The translations under genes were made by a program, and so were the position numbers. A DNA stretch of 64,000 nt from BOG-908 sp965199235 (GTDB taxonomy: Bacteria; Pseudomonadota; Alphaproteobacteria; Acetobacterales; Acetobacteraceae), in NCBI GenBank assembly GCA_965199235.1, contig CBDAQU010000002.1, positions 1,612,001 to 1,676,000 on the forward strand, in the 5' to 3' direction. The notes under the pieces were generated by a model that had not been told where the DNA came from, searched no databases, and worked only from the letters and a program-made list of their open reading frames with translations. This document shows positions 24,034-32,467 of this stretch, one piece after another. Positions within the stretch are counted from its first letter, which is position 1, and the number at the start of each line of letters is the position of its first letter.

Positions 24034-24687
24034 CTACTTAGCGGCCGGCGGCGTGGCCCAGCCGGACGCGTCTGCGGCGGACTGCACGCTGGCCGAGGGT
24101 GGAGGCGGCGTCTCCCAGCCGGAAGGCGGCGGAGCGCTCGCCACCTTCTTCCTGTGACGACGGACCGGCGCAGGGGTCTCTGCTGCGGCCTGTGCCTCGG
24201 CATCGGCCCGCTGCTTGTCGAGCGCGTCGCGCGAGGCTTGCACGAGCACCGGGATGGATTGCGCCAGATCGACACCCTGGCACGGATCGCCGGACGGGGT
24301 CTGGCCAGCAGCGCATCGCAACAACGCGTCCGACCCCGAAGAGATCGCCGCGGAGTAGTTGTAATAGCCGATGGCGGCCTGATGATAGCCGAGGCCCTGG
24401 GCGGACTGGCCGAGATAATAGTAGGCGAGATCGCTGCCATAGCCGATCTGCATCACGTGCGTGGCGAGATCGGGCCAGCGCTCCGCGACATCGAGCGCGT
24501 GTATCGCGGGCGCCTGCGTCTCCCAGGTCAGCTTGCATTTCAGACCGCAATCCAGCGTCAGTTTCCCGTCCCTAAGGTCGGACATCATGCTGGCCTGCAA
24601 ATCGGGCGTTAATGAGTCGTATTTGTTGGCACAGCCCGTGAGCAGGCCTGCCGAGATCGCCAATACCGCCAGTCTGGGCATGGTCAT
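24034..24687 (-). CDS. Lipoprotein with helical repeat region
   Basis: A 217-aa protein. The N-terminus is a lipoprotein signal with lipobox LLTGC (Cys about residue 19). The middle part (WPDLATHVMQIGYGSDLAYY, then YYNYSAAISSG) looks like a short Sel1/TPR-like helical module with two cysteines (CAAGQTPSGDPC) that may pair. The C-terminus is Ala/Pro-rich with two copies of a GW(E/A)TPP unit. It sits between two other exported proteins on the same strand (22 bp and 7 bp gaps), which suggests an envelope-related operon. Function unknown. Confidence 0.7.
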   Translation of the reverse strand: MTMPRLAVLAISAGLLTGCANKYDSLTPDLQASMMSDLRDGKLTLDCGLKCKLTWETQAPAIHALDVAERWPDLATHVMQIGYGSDLAYYYLGQSAQGLGYHQAAIGYYNYSAAISSGSDALLRCAAGQTPSGDPCQGVDLAQSIPVLVQASRDALDKQRADAEAQAAAETPAPVRRHRKKVASAPPPSGWETPPPPSASVQSAADASGWATPPAAK

Positions 24688-24707
24688 GGGTGCAGTTCCG
24701 TTCGTGT

Positions 24708-25961
24708 CTACTGTTCACCCGGCATGGGCGCGTTCTGAACCAGCACCCAGGATGCCGGGCAACTGGCGATGACGGGGTAGTAGCCGCCCGGCTGTTCGCA
24801 GCGGTACCAGCCGACGGGTGCCGCCGGCAGCGGCTGGATCGGGGATGCGCCTGCCTGGGCGGCTGCGCCGCCGGGGCCTGCCGATGCGGCATCGGACGCC
24901 ATGCCAGGCGACTGTCCCTCCATTTCCTGAATGGGGGCAGAGCCGGCCTCCAAGGCGGAAAGGTCGGGGCCATCCAATGTGGCCGTCTCGTAGGCCGTCA
25001 ACGGAGCCACCTCGGCCGGATAGGGCCATACCGGTTCGGGGTATCCGTACCAGACGCCGCCGGTCTCCCACCACCAGCCGCGGCGTCCGTAATGCCATTC
25101 GTTGCGCCATGTGCCGCGGCGCCAGCGCTGCATCTCGCCGGGGCTGAAGTCGCGCACGAAACGCGTATGGAAATCCCTTCCGTGGACGGCGACAAATGCG
25201 CGGTCGCGTGCGATCTCGCGATGCTCCTCGCGATGCAGGAACGGCCGCGGTTGCGCGCGGATGACGGCCGGGCCCGACACGCCCTTGGTGTGCAGAGAAA
25301 CGCCTTCGGCGATACGCACGTCCGGGTGCCGCGCTGCCACAGCTAGCGCAGGCCGCTCGTGCATCTCCCGCCCTGCAACGCCAGGGCCTCTCGGCAAGCC
25401 GCCCCCGGACTGGTTCGTGACCAGTGCCGTCCTATGCTCGTCGGCAAGCCGGCGGCCGGAGGGACCGGCAGCTGATTCGGCATCGCGATGCGGCGCCTCG
25501 CCCGCAAGGCGCCCACCGGAGGCAGCGTGAACGGCGGTTTGGGATGCGTGCGGCTGGTTGGGCGGCACGCGAACGCTGGGCGCCATGCCAGATGGCAGAT
25601 GAACGCCAGGCGGCACATTCGGCGTATATCCAGACGATGGCCGTCCGGGCATATGGACGGCCTGACCACCGGTGTTTCCTGCCATGCCGCTCGGGACATG
25701 TACGCCGGACGCGTATCCGGGCGTGGACGGTCTGCCGCCGTAGCCGGGCATCGAGGACGGTCCGGCCGCGAGCGGACGGCCCACGGGTGCGCGCATGACC
25801 GCCATAGGTGCAGCGGCCCGGGGTGCGGGCGCCGGTCGCGGTGCAGGCGGCGGCGCAGACTTCTGGGCAGCCATGGAGGCGGCAGCACAGAAGCAGGCGA
25901 GGCCAGCCAGTATGCCGACAGGGGCGTAGTGCAGGCGAGGATGGACAGACCTATCGATCAC
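24708..25961 (-). CDS. Exported Pro/Gly-rich protein with a C-terminal WYxC domain
   Basis: A 417-aa protein with a signal-like N-terminus (VGILAGLACFCAAASMAA), then about 150 residues of Pro/Gly/Ala-rich low complexity containing tandem VHVPSGM and VHLPSGM units, a His/Arg-rich middle part, a WRRGTWRNEWHYGRRGWWWE segment with YGYPEPVWPYP, and a C-terminal motif GWYRCEQPGGYYPVIASCP. The last two are seen in many small exported proteobacterial proteins of unknown function. GTG at 25961 is tentative; a TTG at 25997 is possible and neither has a good ribosome binding site. It is the first gene of a possible three-gene envelope operon. Confidence 0.6.
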   Translation of the reverse strand: MIDRSVHPRLHYAPVGILAGLACFCAAASMAAQKSAPPPAPRPAPAPRAAAPMAVMRAPVGRPLAAGPSSMPGYGGRPSTPGYASGVHVPSGMAGNTGGQAVHMPGRPSSGYTPNVPPGVHLPSGMAPSVRVPPNQPHASQTAVHAASGGRLAGEAPHRDAESAAGPSGRRLADEHRTALVTNQSGGGLPRGPGVAGREMHERPALAVAARHPDVRIAEGVSLHTKGVSGPAVIRAQPRPFLHREEHREIARDRAFVAVHGRDFHTRFVRDFSPGEMQRWRRGTWRNEWHYGRRGWWWETGGVWYGYPEPVWPYPAEVAPLTAYETATLDGPDLSALEAGSAPIQEMEGQSPGMASDAASAGPGGAAAQAGASPIQPLPAAPVGWYRCEQPGGYYPVIASCPASWVLVQNAPMPGEQ

Positions 25962-26091
25962 GGTCGGATACTGAAGTCGCTCCGCTCGCCAGCGCAACAG
26001 ACAAACTTGTTACCGAACAGGAATTCTGCGGCCCGCGTGACCCAAGCATAAGCTGGCGCAACCGAAGGTTTAGACAATCGAGAGCTACAAC

Positions 26092-27135
26092 CTAAGGTGG
26101 TTGATTACTTCGTCGTTCCACAGCGATGGTGCTTATGCCGAGAAAATCGAGAGGACCGGTTCCGACCTGCATGTCGAACCGCTCGGTTCCCGCAGAGACA
26201 GCATGTCGTGCGGCGCTGCGCATGGTGTAGTCCAGCAGGCCGGAAGCCGAGCAGCGGGACGGTGCGCAACTCACCTGCAACGATCCGGGTTCGATGCTGA
26301 ACTGGCGGTCCGGCCAGCGCTGCAGATAAGCGCCCTCTTGGGCCACAATCACGCGGCGGGGTGTCGAACGTCCATAGAACTCGACGGGATCGGCAACTTT
26401 CTGCTGAAGAAAGTCGAGCGCGCGGCCAGGCGGACCCGACAAGGCCCGGTAGTAGCTTTCCACCAACGCCTGCACCCGCATCTCGATCGTGTCGGCCGGC
26501 GGCGGAACCATCCGAGCAGGCGCGGGCGGGAGCACCGCGACCGGCGACGGTTGCGGAGTTCGCGCCGCGATCAAAGTTTCGACGGACGGCCGCAAAACGG
26601 GCCACGCAAAAAAAGTGACCAGCGCCAGGGCCGCGAACACCAAGGCCGGAACGACGCCTTTTGGCGAACGGCGCCGGTTCCGCCGAGCCGCTTCCGCCGC
26701 GGCCCGCGCGGGGTCGAGCTGGCGGGTGATGCGATCCCCGAGCTCCTTCAGGCCCGCGTCGAAATCTTTCGAAAAATCGATCCATTGGGCGTTGATGAGC
26801 TGATACCGTTGCGCCGCCCCGAGTTCGGCATCGTCGAGCCGCAAGGGCATGATGAGGCGATTGCTGGTACGGGCGACCAGAATCTCCTTGGGGATTTCGG
26901 TCGAGAGAGCCGCGTTCTTCGACAGCAGCATGACAACCGCCGCCGCGGACTCGATCGCGATGACGATTTCGGCCTGGAAATCATGCCCGGCCGGGATGTC
27001 TCTGGGCGCAATCCAGCAGGCATGGCCGAACCTTTCGAGTGTATCGACGATGCGCAACGCCTTGGCCTGATCGAGCGTCGCGTAGCTGATAAAAATATGG
27101 GGTTTGGCCGCAACGCCTTCAGTGGTGGCCAGCAT
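26092..27135 (-). CDS. TIR-domain membrane protein with periplasmic NTF2-like domain
   Basis: A 347-aa protein. Residues about 11-135 form a TIR domain (HIFISYATLDQAKALRIVDT, CWIAPRDI and SKNAALSTEIPKEI, with E80 or E84 as candidate catalytic Glu). A single membrane helix follows (about 161-180), then a Pro-rich linker and a C-terminal domain (about 216-340) with VQALVESYYRALSG, DPVEFYGR and RWPDRQFSI, which resembles a SnoaL/NTF2-like fold; its two Cys (CAPSRC) suit the periplasm. TIR domains in bacteria commonly cleave NAD or make nucleotide signals. Its start overlaps by 17 bp the end of the SLOG/RyR gene, so the two are one unit. Domain calls beyond TIR are inference. Confidence 0.8.
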   Translation of the reverse strand: MLATTEGVAAKPHIFISYATLDQAKALRIVDTLERFGHACWIAPRDIPAGHDFQAEIVIAIESAAAVVMLLSKNAALSTEIPKEILVARTSNRLIMPLRLDDAELGAAQRYQLINAQWIDFSKDFDAGLKELGDRITRQLDPARAAAEAARRNRRRSPKGVVPALVFAALALVTFFAWPVLRPSVETLIAARTPQPSPVAVLPPAPARMVPPPADTIEMRVQALVESYYRALSGPPGRALDFLQQKVADPVEFYGRSTPRRVIVAQEGAYLQRWPDRQFSIEPGSLQVSCAPSRCSASGLLDYTMRSAARHAVSAGTERFDMQVGTGPLDFLGISTIAVERRSNQPP

Positions 27136-29632
27136 CGGGCCTCCTTGGTGCGTCTTGCGAGGGCAGCCGGCCGATCACATACGGGCTCAGTCGGGGGTGA
27201 GGCGGCCGCACGAAGAAGTTGGATGGTGTGGCAAACTCGGCCGGAACCTCGCTTTTCCACCAACTCACTGCATCCGCTGCATCTCCGACGTTGGCTGGTG
27301 GACCGCCGTCGTACACGGCGATCAGTGCGTGGGCACGCTCCACGATATAGGCCTTCGCGAGAGCATACTGTTTATTGCGGCGACCGAGATTCTGCTCCGG
27401 CGCTGGCTGACGACTCATAGTCAGTTCGCTTGCCCGGCCGAAGCGCAGCGGCAGTTCCAGATGCAGTTCGGCCTTGGACGCCAGAAAACGGAAATGACCC
27501 GATCCGTTCGAGCTTACGAAATCTTCTTTGTATAGTTCGTAAGGCAAAGGCAGCACGGCCACGAACGGAATCTGCAGTTCAAGGGCGGCTTCTGCGGCCC
27601 ACGCCTCGGGGCCCGGTGCCAAACTGGTCAACAACAGTATTTCCGATCCTCGATGTTGCTTTTGCAAGCGTTTGAGCTGCCCCGCAATTAGCGGCTTATC
27701 CTCACCCCACCCCTTTGCGCGCTGACCGACGATACCGATAACAAACGATGGTGCCAGGCGCCGCCTTGCTGCAATCGCGACGTCTGCAAGCGAGTCGATC
27801 TGGAGGCGATCCAGTTGCTGCTCTGCCTTGTCGAGCATCGACCAGTCGACCAGGTCCGGATGCACGCGCACGGCATCCAGGCGCTGTGCAGCGTAACGCC
27901 AGCCGTTTGCGATACGCTCGGCCATGTAGCGGCGATGCTCCAACTCGGCCAGTTCGCTCGCATCGTCGTCCTTAATGGCGACCCTATGATGCGGCCCTGA
28001 ATGGGCTTGAACAAATCGCCAGCCAATCGCTCGCGCCTTTACCGCGATGTGGTCGTAAGCACGGAAATTGGAGTCACGCAGGCTGGACGGCAACTCGGCC
28101 CATTTTCTCTCCGCGACGCGCTGCTCACCCGCGTCCGACGATCCGGTGACACCGGGCCTGCCGTTCTCGTAGGACTGATGCAGCTTCTTGGCACCCTGTT
28201 CGCCATCCTCGTCGAGAAACGCCGCCGTTGGCGCCAGCCCGCGATCGGCTGCGCCGAAAAGATCCTCAACCGCGCCGTAGCCGAATATTCCGTCGGGGAT
28301 CGCCGCGCCGAAGGTGTCGTGCTCGCCGACTACCATTGAAAAAGCATCCGGGCGCTTGCAAAACAGCTGCCCGAGCCCGCGCCAGCTCGGAGTGCGAACG
28401 AATATCGGCGTCGCGGGACGGGACTGCGCACTGTCAAGTTTCACGGGTGGCTCGAGCAGCCATCGGCGTAGCGAGACAGCTAAATTGAATGCACTCGCCG
28501 CATCACCAAACGCAATCACATGGGCCGTGACGTTGGCCGGTAAAAAGCAAAACTGGCTTTCCAGCAATCCGGCTGTCGAGAAGTCAATCTCACAACCGGT
28601 CAGGTCGATGACGCTGGAGATACCGGGATCTTCGGCGAGAAAAGCTGCCTCCGCCGCTACCGGATCCCGGTCGAAGAATGTCACGCGAAGCTTGACGCTC
28701 GCTAGTGATGGCCTGGTCACGTAATACTGGGCGGCTTCCTTGGCGATTGCGCGGCCCGTGGCGCCCAGCCCGTAAATAGCAATATGAATCTGGCCTTGTC
28801 CGAAGGCGTCTGCCAACGTATCGAACTGACGCGACGCTAGTAGATGACGAGCCCGCAGCATATTTAATGTTAACAGACGTGGGACAACCGGCTTGATTCC
28901 CTTTTTGTCGGTTAGGAACAGCCGCTCGACGTGATCTTCCAGACGCTGCGCCAGTCCGCGATCGTCGAGCAGGATCCAAGCGCGCGACCTCGCGCCTGGC
29001 ACGACCGGCTGCCATGACTGTAGCTCGGCGATAAACTCCAACTGGGCGTCAGCCGTTGGCAGGAACGATATCAAACCCCAAGCTCGGTTGAGCAGCGGAT
29101 GAACCCGAAACACCGCAATTTTCATTGGCCTCCAGAGCAACCGGGGCGAGAAATCCCATGCATGGCGGCTGAATACTGCTATGCCCGCATGGGCGCATAG
29201 AATCGCCAACTTGGGATCGGGATCGCAGGCCAAAACGATCGGCATTGTTTCATGCGAGGCGTCGTTGGCGAGCGAAACGGCAAGTGCGAAACTCTGTTCG
29301 CTGAGCCCGATCAAAGCAATGCATCTTCTCTGTCCAAAGAGCAGTCGGCCGCGGGCACGACAGGCTACCCAGAGCGGCAATAACCAATCGTAAAATAATG
29401 CGAGAGCGGCCAGTACGGACACGATCGGCGCCGATACGGCCAGAACGCGAATTGGCAGGTTTTTGGTCCCGGCGCCCGCTTCGAATACCCAAGCGCTGTC
29501 GTGAGAAAACAAGCCGAGAAGGCGATAGAGTTTGAGACCCACATCTCCGTGCGGCTCGAAGGCGAACAGGCTGACGCAAGCCACCCCAAACATGACCAAA
29601 AGAAGCAGGTAGATGAGGGGAGACCGGCTCAA
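27119..29632 (-). CDS. Membrane protein with two TrkA-N/Rossmann domains, a RyR domain and a SLOG-like domain
   Basis: An 837-aa multidomain protein. Two membrane helices (about 5-26 and 60-90) are followed by a Rossmann domain (103-250, CIALIGLSEQSFALAVSL, VLACDPDPKL), a second TrkA-N-like Rossmann domain (281-400, IHIAIYGLGATGRAIAKEA, FFDRDP), a ryanodine-receptor-type RyR repeat (about 510-595, ELEHRRYMAERIANGWRYA) and a C-terminal SLOG/DprA-like domain (628-795, FVIGIVGQRAKGW, LLLTSLAPGPEAWAAEAAL, AHALIAVYDGG). SLOG and TrkA-N modules bind nucleotides, so this looks like the sensor or ligand-processing half of a system whose effector is the overlapping TIR gene. TTG at 29632 is the likely start. 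Base composition is lower in GC than in neighbouring genes, which hints at transfer. Confidence 0.75.
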   Translation of the reverse strand: MSRSPLIYLLLLVMFGVACVSLFAFEPHGDVGLKLYRLLGLFSHDSAWVFEAGAGTKNLPIRVLAVSAPIVSVLAALALFYDWLLPLWVACRARGRLLFGQRRCIALIGLSEQSFALAVSLANDASHETMPIVLACDPDPKLAILCAHAGIAVFSRHAWDFSPRLLWRPMKIAVFRVHPLLNRAWGLISFLPTADAQLEFIAELQSWQPVVPGARSRAWILLDDRGLAQRLEDHVERLFLTDKKGIKPVVPRLLTLNMLRARHLLASRQFDTLADAFGQGQIHIAIYGLGATGRAIAKEAAQYYVTRPSLASVKLRVTFFDRDPVAAEAAFLAEDPGISSVIDLTGCEIDFSTAGLLESQFCFLPANVTAHVIAFGDAASAFNLAVSLRRWLLEPPVKLDSAQSRPATPIFVRTPSWRGLGQLFCKRPDAFSMVVGEHDTFGAAIPDGIFGYGAVEDLFGAADRGLAPTAAFLDEDGEQGAKKLHQSYENGRPGVTGSSDAGEQRVAERKWAELPSSLRDSNFRAYDHIAVKARAIGWRFVQAHSGPHHRVAIKDDDASELAELEHRRYMAERIANGWRYAAQRLDAVRVHPDLVDWSMLDKAEQQLDRLQIDSLADVAIAARRRLAPSFVIGIVGQRAKGWGEDKPLIAGQLKRLQKQHRGSEILLLTSLAPGPEAWAAEAALELQIPFVAVLPLPYELYKEDFVSSNGSGHFRFLASKAELHLELPLRFGRASELTMSRQPAPEQNLGRRNKQYALAKAYIVERAHALIAVYDGGPPANVGDAADAVSWWKSEVPAEFATPSNFFVRPPHPRLSPYVIGRLPSQDAPRRPDAGHH

Positions 29633-29717
29633 GCTAGCCTGTCCGGCTGAGCTTGCGACCGGGTGGAAGCCAAGGCAGGAGCAAACGCGTCGGGAGACTT
29701 CACATCGGCCGTCCCGT

Positions 29718-29739
29718 CTTAGGTTCGAGTCAACCTAAG
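29718..29739. terminator. Perfect 8-bp hairpin downstream of the GNAT gene
   Basis: CTTAGGTT and AACCTAAG pair perfectly around a 6-nt loop. It lies 20 bp past the stop of the minus-strand acetyltransferase gene and before the SLOG/TIR operon. There is no U-tract, so it is only a possible terminator. The GGTTCGAGTC portion looks like a tRNA T-loop, but no tRNA body surrounds it. Confidence 0.35.
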
Positions 29740-29758
29740 TGGGTTAACGCGCGCGAGT

Positions 29759-30310
29759 CTAGACGCGCAGCGCGTCCGGTATGGCCAGGCCGAGCGCCTT
29801 GGGCACCTCCCATATCTCTCGTGTGGTGCGGGTGGGGGTGAAGCCGGCGGCAAGGTAGTTGGGCAGGGCGCGGGGGTGGTCGGCGGTGCAGGTGTTGACG
29901 GTGATGGCGCGGGGGTTGTGGGACCAGGCGGCGGTCAGGGCGGCGTAAAGGAGGTTGATACCTAGGCCTTGGCCGATGGTGTGGGGCATGAGGCCAAAGT
30001 AGCTGAGGTTGACGGTGTGGCCTTGGCGGGCGTCGAGTTCGTAGAAGCCGGCGGGTTCGTGGTTGCGGGTCAGCACGTGGATGGACACGCCGGGGGAGGC
30101 GAGCAGGTGGGTGAGTTCGGCGTCTGGCATGGTGCGGCGCAGCCACCAGACGTGGCGGGCGCCGACAGTGTTGTAGAGGTAGCGATAGAAGCTGAGGCTG
30201 GGGGCCAGGACGCGGCCGAGCGTGCAGTCCGGGGGGAAGATCGGCGTGTAGGAGCGGCGGGTTTCCAGGCGGAGGAAGGTTACCTCTATGGCTAGTCGGG
30301 TGGAGGCCAA
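29759..30310 (-). CDS. GNAT-family acetyltransferase
   Basis: A 183-aa protein with a GNAT fold. Recognisable parts are VTFLRLETRRSYTPIFPPDC, SFYRYLYNTVGARHVWWLRR (which recurs in one bacterial GNAT subfamily), the acetyl-CoA-binding region GQGLGINLLYAALTAAW in place of the usual Q/RxxGxG/A, and NTCTADHPRALPNYLAAGF. Substrate is unknown. The start is uncertain: TTG at 30310 is chosen because homology begins soon after it and an AGGGG precedes it; the extra upstream frame is GC-rich inverted-repeat DNA. It follows rpoD on the same strand, separated by strong hairpins. Confidence 0.78.
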   Translation of the reverse strand: MASTRLAIEVTFLRLETRRSYTPIFPPDCTLGRVLAPSLSFYRYLYNTVGARHVWWLRRTMPDAELTHLLASPGVSIHVLTRNHEPAGFYELDARQGHTVNLSYFGLMPHTIGQGLGINLLYAALTAAWSHNPRAITVNTCTADHPRALPNYLAAGFTPTRTTREIWEVPKALGLAIPDALRV

Positions 30311-30312
30311 GA

Positions 30313-30464
30313 GCTCTGCCCCTGGACCCTGCGTCGTGCCCTGCACGCTATCGCGTGACGGGCGGCGGCCCCAGACCCCGTTTTCCGAAAGTTTCATCAT
30401 AGCACCCAAGTCATGGGGTCTGGGGCCGACTGGCCCCAGCGGGGTCCAGGGGCAGAGCCCCTGG
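30313..30464. repeat. Nested inverted repeats after rpoD
   Basis: Two perfect inverted pairs are nested: GCTCTGCCCCTGGACCC (30313-30329) with its complement at 30442-30458, and GGCCCCAGACCCC (30367-30379) with its complement at 30415-30427. The right arm also folds by itself into two perfect hairpins, CTGGGGCC-GACT-GGCCCCAG (30420-30439) and CCAGGGGC-AGA-GCCCCTGG (30446-30464). The latter lies 4 bp past the rpoD stop and would be a strong GC-rich stop or processing signal, though without a U-tract. The layout suggests a REP/MITE-like element, possibly two inverted copies. Confidence 0.7.
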
Positions 30465-30468
30465 CCTT

Positions 30469-32430
30469 CTAATCGTCCAGAAAGCTTCTCAATTTCCGGC
30501 TTCTACTCGGATGCTTGAGCTTCCGTAACGCCTTCGCCTCGATCTGCCGTATCCGCTCGCGCGTCACGTTGAACTGCTGGCCGACCTCTTCCAGCGTATG
30601 GTCCGTGTTCATGCCGATGCCAAAGCGCATGCGCAGCACGCGCTCCTCGCGCGGCGTCAGGCTGCTCAGCACACGGGTCGTCGCCTCGCGCAGATTTGCC
30701 TGAATCGCCGCATCCAGCGGGATCACCGCGCCCTTGTCCTCGATAAAGTCGCCGAGATGGCTGTCCTCCTCGTCGCCGATCGGCGTCTCCAGGCTGATCG
30801 GCTCTTTCGCGATCTTGAGAACCTTGCGCACCTTTTCCAGCGGCATGCCGAGCTTTTCGGCCAATTCCTCCGGGGCCGGCTCGCGGCCGATCTCGTGCAG
30901 CATCTGGCGCGAGGTGCGCACCAGCTTGTTGATGGTCTCGATCATGTGCACGGGAATGCGGATGGTGCGCGCCTGGTCGGCGATGCTGCGGGTGATCGCC
31001 TGGCGTATCCACCAGGTGGCGTAGGTGGAGAACTTGTAGCCGCGGCGGTACTCGAACTTGTCCACCGCCTTCATCAGGCCGATGTTGCCTTCCTGGATCA
31101 AATCCAGGAACTGCAGGCCGCGATTGGTGTATTTCTTGGCGATCGAGATCACCAGGCGAAGGTTGGCCTCGATCATCTCCTTCTTCGCACGTGCCGAATC
31201 ACGCTCGCCGCGGCTGACGGTGGCATAGACGCGGCGAAATTCGGCGATCGGCAGTCCTGCGTCGTTGGCGATGGCGCCGATCTGGCTGCGCACGTCGGCG
31301 ACCTGGCCGAAATACTTGCCGGCGAACGCCTTCCAGCCGCGGCCGGGCAGGGCCGCCACCGTCTCCATCCAGTTCGGATCGAGCTCGTTGCCGCGATAGC
31401 GCGCGAGAAAATCGTCACGCGGCACCTTGCTGCTTTCGGCAAAGCGCAGCAGCTGGCCTTCCAGCCCGTTCAGGCGTTGGGTCAGCTGCTTGAGCTGGGT
31501 GACCAGCTCCTCGATGCGGTTGTTGTGCAACCGCACCTGCTGGACCTTGCTGACCAGCTCGTCGCGCAGCTTCTCGTAGCCCTTCTCGGACTTCGCACTC
31601 ATCTCCTCGCCCTGGGTCAGCGTCTCCAGGCGCTTGGACTGCATCTTGTTGAGCTTCTTGTAGAAACCCTCGATCTCCTCGAAGGTCTCCAGAACCTCCG
31701 GCTTCAGCTTCTCCTCCAGCGCCGACAGCGACAGGCCGGCGCCCTCGCCGTCCTCGCCATCGTCGGCCTCCTCGACCACCGGCGGCTCGAACGCCTCGCC
31801 CTCGGCAGGTGCTGCTGCTTCCGCCGCCTCCGCCTCCACAGCGGCGCCGGCGCCCTGGGTCGCTTCCAAATCAACGATGTCGCGCAGCAGCATACGGCCG
31901 CCCTTCAGCGCGTCGTGCCAGTTGATGATGGCGCGGAAGGTCAGCGGGCTTTCGCACAGGCCGCCGATCATCATGTCACGGCCGGCCTCGATGCGCTTGG
32001 CGATGGCGATCTCGCCCTCACGCGACAGCAGTTCCACGCTGCCCATCTCGCGCAGGTACATGCGCACCGGGTCGTCGGTCCGGCCGAGGCTTTCCTCGTC
32101 GACGTTGCCGCCTGCTTCGGCCTGGCCCTCCTCGCCTTCGCCCTCCGCCTTGTCCGGCTTCGCGACCGCCTCGCCGTCCTCGTTATCCTCGTTCTCGACA
32201 ACCTGGATGCCCATCTCGCTGAGCATCGACATGATGTCCTCGATCTGCTCGCTGCTCATCTGCTCGGGCGGCAGGACGGCGTTCAGCTCCTCGAAAGTGA
32301 TGTAGCCGCGCTCGCGGCCCTTCGCGATCAGCCGCTTGACAGCACCTGATTGCGTATCGAGCAGAGAGGTGTCGGCCTCGGCTTCCGCCGTCGCGGTGTC
32401 GGTGCCTGCGGCCTGTTTGGTTGCCATCAT
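30469..32430 (-). CDS. rpoD: RNA polymerase primary sigma factor (sigma-70)
   Basis: A 653-aa housekeeping sigma factor. Region 1.1 is at the N-terminus (VKRLIAKGRERGYITFEELN), followed by an acidic stretch, region 1.2 (DDPVRMYLREMGSVELLSRE), a non-conserved insert, region 2 (NLRLVISIAKKYTNRGLQFL, FEYRRGYKFSTYATWWIRQA), region 3 (RTIRIPVHMIETINKL) and region 4 with the -35 recognition helix (TLEEVGQQFNVTRERIRQIE). Length suits alphaproteobacterial RpoD. Two adjacent ATGs (32430, 32427) are preceded by GGAG. It lies 37 bp after dnaG in the macromolecular-synthesis cluster. Confidence 0.97.
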   Translation of the reverse strand: MMATKQAAGTDTATAEAEADTSLLDTQSGAVKRLIAKGRERGYITFEELNAVLPPEQMSSEQIEDIMSMLSEMGIQVVENEDNEDGEAVAKPDKAEGEGEEGQAEAGGNVDEESLGRTDDPVRMYLREMGSVELLSREGEIAIAKRIEAGRDMMIGGLCESPLTFRAIINWHDALKGGRMLLRDIVDLEATQGAGAAVEAEAAEAAAPAEGEAFEPPVVEEADDGEDGEGAGLSLSALEEKLKPEVLETFEEIEGFYKKLNKMQSKRLETLTQGEEMSAKSEKGYEKLRDELVSKVQQVRLHNNRIEELVTQLKQLTQRLNGLEGQLLRFAESSKVPRDDFLARYRGNELDPNWMETVAALPGRGWKAFAGKYFGQVADVRSQIGAIANDAGLPIAEFRRVYATVSRGERDSARAKKEMIEANLRLVISIAKKYTNRGLQFLDLIQEGNIGLMKAVDKFEYRRGYKFSTYATWWIRQAITRSIADQARTIRIPVHMIETINKLVRTSRQMLHEIGREPAPEELAEKLGMPLEKVRKVLKIAKEPISLETPIGDEEDSHLGDFIEDKGAVIPLDAAIQANLREATTRVLSSLTPREERVLRMRFGIGMNTDHTLEEVGQQFNVTRERIRQIEAKALRKLKHPSRSRKLRSFLDD

Positions 32431-32467
32431 GAAACTCCGAATTCGGTCGTCAAATACTTCAGGGTCG

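Noticed and set aside
29718..29739. tRNA fragment or attachment site from the GGTTCGAGTC sequence
   Set aside because: The surrounding bases form a simple hairpin with a loop unlike a T arm, and no acceptor, D or anticodon arm is present.
30598..32349. 583-codon plus-strand frame opposite rpoD
   Set aside because: Antisense shadow of a conserved gene caused by high GC at third positions; His/Leu/Asp-rich translation without domains.
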